From Demequinaceae bacterium UBA4004 (GTDB taxonomy: Bacteria; Actinomycetota; Actinomycetes; Actinomycetales; Demequinaceae), in the NCBI GenBank assembly GCA_002384765.1, contig DGBM01000260.1:16744-27945 (forward strand): DNA of 11,202 bases, read 5' to 3'. The translations under genes and the position numbers were made by a program. A model generated the notes under the pieces. That model saw only the letters and a list, made by a program, of their open reading frames with translations, made no database searches and had not been told where the DNA came from. Below, piece after piece: positions 6,849 through 11,202 of the stretch; position 1 is the stretch's first letter; each line of letters starts with the position of its first letter.

Positions 6849-7915
6849 GGGATGTCCTCGGCGAGCCCCACCTGGCGAGCCAGCTGGTGGGTGGTGAGCG
6901 CTGCCAGCGTGGATTCCGCGCCCCGGTTGGAGTTGCGCCCCGTGGGTGTCAGCCCATCGAAGCCAGCACCAGTCTCAAGGTCGACCATCGGAGTCGAGGA
7001 GTCGTTGTCCCCCAGGAACCATCGCCATGCCGACCTGACGCCCTCACGCCAGATGTCGTCGCCGGTCAGTTGCCAGGCTCGAGCGCACGCTTCGGCGAAC
7101 ATGGCGGCCTCGATGGGCTGCTGGTCGAACTGTGGCCGGGGCTCTCCGGGCTCCCAGCCCGCAGCACCCGTCAGGGACAGGTGCCCGGTTTCCGTGTACG
7201 TGTCGAGCAAGAAACTCAGCAGCGTTAGCCCACGTTCGAACATCGTGTCGTCATGAAGAGCCCACCCGCCGGCGATCAGCGCCTCGGGCACGACGCCGTT
7301 GGCATAGCGCAGCCGCCGCTCGGGCCACGGCCAGGCCGCGTCGACGGCGGGTCCCACCATGGTGCCCGCACGTCTGGTCAGTCGGGTGGACACTCCCGCC
7401 ACGCTGTCGATGCCTGCCGCGAGGGCGTCGCTTGCGCCCACCGCGGCGAAAAGCTGCGCGTGCAGGTCCGGAGTCTCCCACGCGGCCGCCCTGCGAAAGA
7501 CGCGCACGGCGCGGGCCACGGTAGTCGGATCCTTCGAGAGGTGTGCAGTGGTGCCCAGCGCGCCGACGGCTCGGCCCCACCAGTCGCCGCCGCCGGCGGT
7601 GTCCGTCCACTGTCCCTGGGTGTCTAGTCGATTGTGCGCTGCGCCGCCCTTGGTGATGGCGTGCTCGATGAAACTCAGATAGGTGTCGATAAGGCCCGTG
7701 AGATGAGGTGCGGGCTCGGTCGCCCACGCGACCTCGCGGATCACGAAAGACAGCGCCCGGGCCACGTCGTCGAGGCAATAGCCGTGCTCGGCGCGCGGCT
7801 CGGTTTCCTGCGCGTGCTCGAAGACTCCCCGTGCGTCGCTGAGGTAGACAAGATGGCTCGGCGGTAACACCGGTATGGGTGCGTCAAGGCTGTTCTTGGG
7901 CGGGGCCGCCGTCAT
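6845..7915 (-). CDS. Putative six-hairpin (alpha/alpha-barrel) glycosidase-like protein, function unknown
   Basis: A 356-residue, probably cytoplasmic protein without signal peptide or membrane span. It consists of repeated amphipathic helices separated by Gly/aromatic-rich turns, as in (alpha/alpha)6-barrel carbohydrate proteins. Conserved-looking patches are LSDARGVFEHA (25-35), GYCLDDVARAL (45-55), WPWPERRLRYANGVVPEALI (195-214), FDQQPIEAAMFAEACA (263-278) and GFDGL...NSNRGAESTLAAL (318-340). I recall the GYCxDDxARAL...FDQQPIEA...NxGAEST signature from domains next to or fused with GT4 glycosyltransferases. The acidic D49/D50 and D264/E269 are candidate active-site residues. The start ATG is in an ATGA overlap with the GT4 stop, with AAGGTGG seven bases upstream. 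The context says it acts on the same glycan as its GT4 and GH130 neighbours. It could be a hydrolase, epimerase or non-catalytic partner; I cannot tell which. Confidence 0.65.
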   Translation of the reverse strand: MTAAPPKNSLDAPIPVLPPSHLVYLSDARGVFEHAQETEPRAEHGYCLDDVARALSFVIREVAWATEPAPHLTGLIDTYLSFIEHAITKGGAAHNRLDTQGQWTDTAGGGDWWGRAVGALGTTAHLSKDPTTVARAVRVFRRAAAWETPDLHAQLFAAVGASDALAAGIDSVAGVSTRLTRRAGTMVGPAVDAAWPWPERRLRYANGVVPEALIAGGWALHDDTMFERGLTLLSFLLDTYTETGHLSLTGAAGWEPGEPRPQFDQQPIEAAMFAEACARAWQLTGDDIWREGVRSAWRWFLGDNDSSTPMVDLETGAGFDGLTPTGRNSNRGAESTLAALTTHQLARQVGLAEDIP

Positions 7916-9036
7916 GCCGCGGCCACCTTGGCGATCTTGCTCGCGATCGCGCGATAGCGGGCGCCGACGGCCGGCCAGTGAGTCTGAGCGCCCCATGCCA
8001 TACCGACGCGGGACATCTCTTGCGCATCGTCTGGGTGCGCGAGGATCCAACGGATCGCCCTCGCCATCGCCACCGGGTCGCGGTGCGGCACCACGATCCC
8101 CGCACCGTTGGCGAGCAACTCGACGGCATGCGGGAAGGCAGTGGCAACCACCGGGATGCCGCTGGCGACGGCCTCGGCGAGCACGCCGGACGTGACCTGC
8201 GTGGTGGAGTCGTACGGGAGGAGCACGAGCGAGGCGGCGCGAACGTGCCGGGAGAGCTCTTCCCGGGTCAGGTACTCCCCGTAGAACTCGACCGTACCTT
8301 CGACGCCGAGCCGACGGGCCCCTTCGATCAAGCTCGTGCGATAGGTCTCTCCTGCGTGGGCCAGCACCTTGGGGTGGGTGCTCCCCACGACTCGGTACGT
8401 GGGACGCGCGGACAAGTCCGACAAGTGGGCCATGGCCTTGATGCCCCACTCGATGCCCTTACCGGGGCCAATGATGCCCCACGTGAGAACGATCGGGGCG
8501 TCCTCGCTGGTCTCGAGCACCCCGGTGACGGGAGCTACTCCGTGCGGAATCAACACGACCCGGGAGATGTCGGCGTCGTAAGTGTCGCGGATGAGGTCCA
8601 GGCCCGCCTGCGACATGACGACCGAAACATCGGCGCGCCGCATGACCTCCTCAATCACGTGCTTCTGGTGGGCGTGGGGGCGGTCGAGCACGGTGTGCAG
8701 CACGGCGATGATGGGCACGTGCAACTGGGCCATGAGGTCCAACACCTCGTCGCCATCCGGACCGCCGTAGATTCCGTATTCGTGTTGGACGACCGCGACG
8801 TCTGCGGCGTTGAGGCAGGTGGCTGCGGCAGCGACGCTCGCAGGATCGCCGTTGACGAGTGTGGCCACGACCGTGACGTGTGCGGCGTTCGGCAGGTCGG
8901 CTTGGGGGGCGTCCACGACTCTGACTCCAATGGCGTTGTCAGAGCGCGTAGCCATAGCGCCCGCCAGGGCGTCAGTGAAGGTAGCCAGACCGCATCGTGT
9001 CGGTGGCAGGGAACTCAGAAAACCAAAGGTCGCCAT
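7912..9036 (-). CDS. Family 4 (GT-B fold) glycosyltransferase
   Basis: A retaining GT4 glycosyltransferase of 374 residues, cytoplasmic, using a nucleotide-activated sugar. The N-terminal Rossmann domain opens with FGFLSSLPPTRCGLATFTDAL (4-24), and QHEYGIYGG (84-92) lies in the acceptor cleft. IPHGV (163-167) leads to the linker, and GIIGPGKGIEW (187-197) starts the donor domain. FYGEYLTREEL (251-261) and TSGVLAEAVASGIPVVAT (282-299) form the nucleotide-sugar E-x7-E region, with the second Glu at 306. I chose the ATG at 9036 because FGFL directly follows in this subgroup. GGAG lies only two bases upstream, which is close, and an in-frame TTG at 9060 is the alternative start. It is the first gene of a three-gene unit, overlapping the next by four bases. 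GDP-mannose as donor is a guess from the GH130 neighbour and the nearby phosphomannomutase. Confidence 0.87.
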   Translation of the reverse strand: MATFGFLSSLPPTRCGLATFTDALAGAMATRSDNAIGVRVVDAPQADLPNAAHVTVVATLVNGDPASVAAAATCLNAADVAVVQHEYGIYGGPDGDEVLDLMAQLHVPIIAVLHTVLDRPHAHQKHVIEEVMRRADVSVVMSQAGLDLIRDTYDADISRVVLIPHGVAPVTGVLETSEDAPIVLTWGIIGPGKGIEWGIKAMAHLSDLSARPTYRVVGSTHPKVLAHAGETYRTSLIEGARRLGVEGTVEFYGEYLTREELSRHVRAASLVLLPYDSTTQVTSGVLAEAVASGIPVVATAFPHAVELLANGAGIVVPHRDPVAMARAIRWILAHPDDAQEMSRVGMAWGAQTHWPAVGARYRAIASKIAKVAAA

Positions 9037-9076
9037 TTCTCCAGCTTCGCTTTGCCTCAAGCGCGCTACTGCTCAG

Positions 9077-9132
9077 GGGACCTTGTGCCATTGTACGTCC
9101 AGTGCAGGCGGCACGTATTGCCGCAAGGTCCC
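9077..9132. promoter_or_regulatory. Structured intergenic region: nested inverted repeats with a candidate -10 box for the GT4 cassette
   Basis: GGGACCTTG (9077-9085) and CAAGGTCCC (9124-9132) form a perfect 9-bp inverted repeat 38 bases apart. Inside it lies a smaller perfect hairpin, GCGGCA (9108-9113) with TGCCGC (9119-9124), loop CGTAT. On the minus strand the inner hairpin comes 35 bases after the stop of the metallopeptidase-like gene and could end its transcript, though no T-run follows. TACAAT on the minus strand (9095-9090) is a -10-like box about 54 bases before the GT4 ATG, without a convincing -35. Confidence 0.4.
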
Positions 9133-9158
9133 GCCGCCGGGTGGCGACACGCACTCGC

Positions 9159-9175
9159 CTAGTCGACCGCCCCGT
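9159..9175. repeat. 17-bp exact repeat, copy 2
   Basis: Identical to 5370-5386, same orientation. It encodes the C-terminal GAVD-stop of the metallopeptidase-like protein on the minus strand. Confidence 0.6.
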
Positions 9176-9560
9176 ACTCCGGATCGACCTCGTCGGGCCG
9201 CATCGACAGCAGATGGCCGACCTGTTCGGCGAGGATGTCACGCACCAGTCCCGGCAACTCCTCCGCCGACGCTCGTTGCTCGAGCGGACGTCGATAGAGC
9301 ACCACCCGCGTGGGTGCCCCATATTCTCCGGGAAACACACGTCCGAGTGGCACGCCCTGCTCCCACGGGGCGGGGTCCGAGGGAGGCACGTCCTCGACGC
9401 CAAACTCGACGCGACCCCACTGTGCGGACCAGCGCCTGGCGAGGCGTTCCGATCCATCGGCCGCGAGTTCGTCGAACACTTCGGAGCGTGTGCGGTAGCC
9501 AGGCAGCGTGGAGGGCAGGAGCGGCCGTCGGGGGCCGCGTCCGTGCGCGTCTCGCCTCAT
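9159..9560 (-). CDS. Metallopeptidase-family (minimal zincin fold) protein, Rv3259-like, with degenerate HExxH
   Basis: A 133-residue protein of the small actinobacterial zincin-like family found next to DUF3499. Recognisable parts are the basic start with GRGPRRPLLPSTLPGYRTR (7-25), VEFGVEDVPP (51-60), PLGRVFPGE (71-79), RVVLYRRPLE (85-94) and the C-terminal helix LVRDILAEQVGHLLSMRPDEV (105-125). The last should carry the zinc-binding HExxH, but here it reads A111-E112-Q-V-G115, with only a displaced His116. The catalytic zinc site therefore looks lost, as I recall for other actinobacterial members. A structural or regulatory role is more likely than proteolysis. It is divergent from DUF3499 over 93 bases. 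A TAAGGT box ends six bases before the ATG, so the mRNA is probably leaderless. The function is unknown in any organism I can cite. Confidence 0.85.
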   Translation of the reverse strand: MRRDAHGRGPRRPLLPSTLPGYRTRSEVFDELAADGSERLARRWSAQWGRVEFGVEDVPPSDPAPWEQGVPLGRVFPGEYGAPTRVVLYRRPLEQRASAEELPGLVRDILAEQVGHLLSMRPDEVDPEYGAVD

Positions 9561-9566
9561 GGGGTG

Positions 9567-9572
9567 ACCTTA
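9567..9572 (-). promoter_or_regulatory. -10 box of a probable leaderless promoter for the metallopeptidase-like gene
   Basis: On the minus strand this reads TAAGGT, followed by six bases (CACCCC) and the ATG at 9560. This is the TAnnnT-N6/7-start arrangement of leaderless actinobacterial transcripts. AAGG inside the box could alternatively be a ribosome site at 7-base spacing, so the two readings compete. Confidence 0.5.
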
Positions 9573-9578
9573 ACGCGT

Positions 9579-9594
9579 GTCGGCGCACGCCGAC
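9579..9594. promoter_or_regulatory. Perfect inverted repeat between two divergent promoters (candidate operator)
   Basis: GTCGGCG (9579-9585) and CGCCGAC (9588-9594) are perfect 7-bp arms around CA. The symmetry continues outward as CG (9576-9577) pairing with CG (9596-9597) across a T/G position. It lies directly upstream of the minus-strand TAAGGT box and about 47 bases from the plus-strand TAGCGT box. A dimer bound here could control both genes. Chance palindromes are common in GC-rich DNA, so the evidence is modest. Confidence 0.4.
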
Positions 9595-9640
9595 GCGGCC
9601 GCGCTCGGCGTGGTGACGGCCCGGGCGCGTCGCAGGGAGG

Positions 9641-9646
9641 TAGCGT
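9641..9646 (+). promoter_or_regulatory. -10 box of a probable leaderless promoter for the DUF3499 gene
   Basis: TAGCGT is followed by exactly seven bases and a GTG (9654-9656). The same geometry occurs at the next gene (10042-10057). The only purine-rich ribosome-like site (GGGAGG, ending 9640) is 13 bases from the GTG, which is too far for ordinary initiation and supports the leaderless reading. Confidence 0.55.
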
Positions 9647-9653
9647 CACTGCT

Positions 9654-10013
9654 GTGATGGCGACCCGGCAGTGCACCAAGACGGCGTGTGCTCGCCCTGC
9701 CGTCGCGACGCTCACCTACGTCTACGAGGACTCCACCGTGGTGGTGGGTCAGCTGGCGACGGAGGCTGAGCCCCACAGTTACGACCTGTGCGCGGCGCAC
9801 GCGGAGCGTTTCACCGCACCGCGCGGCTGGAACGTGGTCCACATTCAACAGGACTACGACGACCCCGGGCCTTCGCCCGACGATCTCGACGCCTTGGCGA
9901 AGGCAGTGCGCGAGGCGGGCCGCCCGGTGGTGCCGGCGTCTGCTGATCCGCGCCCGCCCTTGGCATCCGAGCCGCGTCGCGGTCACCTGCGCGTGGTGGC
10001 ATCGGACGTCTAG
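9654..10013 (+). CDS. DUF3499 family protein (putative zinc-binding), Rv3258c-like
   Basis: A 119-residue actinobacterial protein of unknown function. Counted from the ATG at 9657, it has C6-x4-C11 near the N terminus and C45-x2-H48 in SYDLCAAHAERF. Together these look like a four-ligand zinc site. The core TLTYVYEDSTVVVGQLA (18-34), EPHSYDLC (38-45) and TAPRGWNVV (53-61) is the recognisable DUF3499 pattern. The C-terminal third is Pro/Ala/Arg-rich and probably disordered. I chose GTG 9654 because it lies seven bases after the TAGCGT -10 box; the ATG immediately after it is an equally good product start. It lies between the metallopeptidase-like gene and the phosphohexomutase, as in mycobacteria. 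No function should be assumed; the persistent neighbourhood hints at a link to sugar-phosphate or envelope metabolism. Confidence 0.9.
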   Translation: MMATRQCTKTACARPAVATLTYVYEDSTVVVGQLATEAEPHSYDLCAAHAERFTAPRGWNVVHIQQDYDDPGPSPDDLDALAKAVREAGRPVVPASADPRPPLASEPRRGHLRVVASDV

Positions 10014-10041
10014 CGCGGCCCGGCGCACGCCCGACGCTCGG

Positions 10042-10047
10042 TAGGCT
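10042..10047 (+). promoter_or_regulatory. -10 box of a probable leaderless promoter for the phosphohexomutase gene
   Basis: TAGGCT is followed by seven bases and the GTG start at 10055. There is no good Shine-Dalgarno at normal spacing. The gene therefore has its own start of transcription 41 bases after the DUF3499 stop. No -35 element is obvious. Confidence 0.6.
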
Positions 10048-10054
10048 TGCCTGC

Positions 10055-11202
10055 GTGAACCCACCAGACCTGAGCGGCCTCATCAAGTCCTACGACGTGC
10101 GCGGAGTGGTGGGCAAAGACCTCACCCTCGACGTGGCGCGGGCGATCGGCGCGGCCTTTGCCGACGCGATGGTGTTGCCGGAGGGCGGGGAGACCGTCGT
10201 GATCGGCTACGACATGCGCGACAGCTCGCCCGTGTTGGCGGACGCGGTCACCGAGGGCCTCACGGGGCGGGGAGTCAACGTCACGCGCATCGGCCTGTGC
10301 TCCACGGATGGCCTCTACTTCGCCTCCGGAAAGCTTGATCTGCCAGGCATCATGATCACCGCGAGCCACAACCCCGCCGAGTACAACGGCATGAAGATGT
10401 GCCGGTCGCGGGCGCGCGCCGTGGGCGAGAACACCGGCCTCGGTCTGGTGCGCACGCTTGCCTCCCGCTACCTGGTCGACGCTCCGCCTGCGGCCGACGC
10501 CGCGGGGGTGGCCATGGAGCGCGACATGCTTGCCGACTACGCCGGATTCCTGCGGAGCCTGGTTCCGCTGGAGAACGGTCGCCGCCTCAAGGTGGTGGTG
10601 GACGCCGCCAACGCCATGGGGGGCTACACGGTTCCCGCCGTGCTCGGGACCGCCGCCGGGCTGCCGGAGCTGCCGCTCGACATCGTGCCGCTGTACTTCG
10701 AGCTCGACGGCACGTTCCCCCACCACGAGGCCAACCCGCTCGAGGAGGAGAACCTGCGCGATCTCCAGGCGGCGGTCAAGGAACACGGCGCCGACATTGG
10801 CCTTGCCTTCGACGGTGATGCGGATCGCTGCTTCGTCATCGACGAGCGCGGCGACATTGTTCGCGCCTCCGCCATCACCTGCCTGGTGGGACTTCGCGAG
10901 ACGGCCAGGGAGGCCGCTGCAGGGCGCACCGCGAAGGTGATTTACAATCTCATCTCCTCGCGAGCGGTGCCGGAGCAGCTGTCGGCGGCCGGCGCAGAGC
11001 CCGTGCGCTCCAAGGTGGGTCACTCCAACATCAAGGCGCAGATGGCGGAGGTGAACGCCGTCTTTGGCGGAGAACACTCTGCGCACTTCTATTTCAGGGA
11101 CTTCTACTACGCCGACTCGGGCATGCTCGCGGCGATGCACGTGCTGGCGGCGTTGGGCGAGTCGGACGCCCCCCTGTCCACCCTGCTGGCCACGTATGAT
11201 CC
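10055..11202 (+). CDS. manB: Phosphomannomutase/phosphoglucomutase, 3' end cut by the window
   Basis: Alpha-D-phosphohexomutase, interconverting mannose-6-P/mannose-1-P and possibly glucose-6-P/glucose-1-P in the cytoplasm. It feeds GDP-mannose and other nucleotide sugars for wall and lipoglycan synthesis. The first 382 of about 460 residues are present. KSYDVRG (11-17) opens domain 1. TASHNPAEYNGMKM (102-115) carries the phosphorylated Ser104. DGDADR (253-258) binds Mg2+ through the three Asp residues. GGEHSAHFYF (338-347) is the sugar-selecting loop, with Glu and Ser as in PMM/PGM enzymes. The C-terminal phosphate-binding domain is outside the window. The GTG start is set by the TAGGCT box seven bases upstream and by KSYDVRG following at the normal distance. 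The homologue at this position in M. tuberculosis is Rv3257c, a phosphomannomutase (from memory). The enzyme class is certain; preference for mannose is inferred from synteny. Confidence 0.95.
   Translation, partial: MNPPDLSGLIKSYDVRGVVGKDLTLDVARAIGAAFADAMVLPEGGETVVIGYDMRDSSPVLADAVTEGLTGRGVNVTRIGLCSTDGLYFASGKLDLPGIMITASHNPAEYNGMKMCRSRARAVGENTGLGLVRTLASRYLVDAPPAADAAGVAMERDMLADYAGFLRSLVPLENGRRLKVVVDAANAMGGYTVPAVLGTAAGLPELPLDIVPLYFELDGTFPHHEANPLEEENLRDLQAAVKEHGADIGLAFDGDADRCFVIDERGDIVRASAITCLVGLRETAREAAAGRTAKVIYNLISSRAVPEQLSAAGAEPVRSKVGHSNIKAQMAEVNAVFGGEHSAHFYFRDFYYADSGMLAAMHVLAALGESDAPLSTLLATYD

Noticed and set aside
7879..9162. Plus-strand open frame of 427 codons opposite the GT4 gene
   Set aside because: The minus-strand frame has clear GT4 motifs; the plus-strand translation has none.
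10010..11140. Minus-strand open frame of 376 codons opposite the phosphohexomutase
   Set aside because: The plus strand encodes all phosphohexomutase signature motifs; the antisense frame is His/Arg-rich noise.
1..11202. Mobile element, prophage, CRISPR or tRNA gene
   Set aside because: No transposase or integrase motif, no terminal repeats, no repeat-spacer pattern and no tRNA-like TTCGA arm with paired acceptor stem was noticed. The single 17-bp repeat is too short to prove insertion.

Overview
The window looks like chromosomal DNA of a high-GC Gram-positive actinobacterium, probably of the Micrococcales type; I cannot name the genus. The evidence is strong GC bias at third codon positions, a WhiB iron-sulfur regulator, DUF3499, DUF5719 and an LCP ligase. 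Several start codons also sit directly behind a TAnnnT -10 box, as in leaderless actinobacterial transcripts. The gene order is a version of the actinobacterial block known from Mycobacterium tuberculosis around whiB2 (from memory: Rv3267 LCP, Rv3260c whiB2, Rv3259 metallopeptidase-like, Rv3258c DUF3499, Rv3257c phosphomannomutase). Here extra glycan-related genes lie between whiB2 and the Rv3259 homologue.

Layout. 1-338 (-): 5' part of an LCP-family cell-wall glycopolymer ligase. 339-529: divergent control region with a near-consensus whiB2 promoter and an inverted repeat over its -10 box. 530-844 (+): whiB2. 872-3955 (+): a very large membrane-bound family 2 glycosyltransferase, followed with a 4-base overlap by a DUF5719 secreted or membrane-anchored protein (3952-5373). 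On the minus strand, 9036 down to 5370 is a tightly coupled three-gene cassette, transcribed in the order GT4 glycosyltransferase, putative six-hairpin (alpha/alpha-barrel) protein, GH130-family protein, with 4-base overlaps at both junctions. It meets DUF5719 tail to tail with overlapping stop codons. 9159-9560 (-): Rv3259-like small zincin-fold protein whose HExxH motif is degenerate. 9654-10013 (+): DUF3499 with a putative zinc site. 10055-11202 (+): phosphomannomutase/phosphoglucomutase, cut by the window end.

How the genes may work together. The window is dominated by cell-envelope or storage glycan functions. The phosphohexomutase makes mannose-1-P or glucose-1-P, precursors of nucleotide sugars. 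The GT2 and GT4 enzymes would use activated sugars, the LCP protein would attach a polymer to the wall, and the GH130 protein would cleave or phosphorolyse beta-mannosides. The GT4/six-hairpin/GH130 cassette is the most interesting part: its architecture suggests synthesis and remodelling of one unidentified glycan, but no substrate can be read from the sequence.

I saw no tRNA, rRNA, CRISPR array, insertion sequence or prophage sign. No gene-free stretch exceeds about 190 bases.
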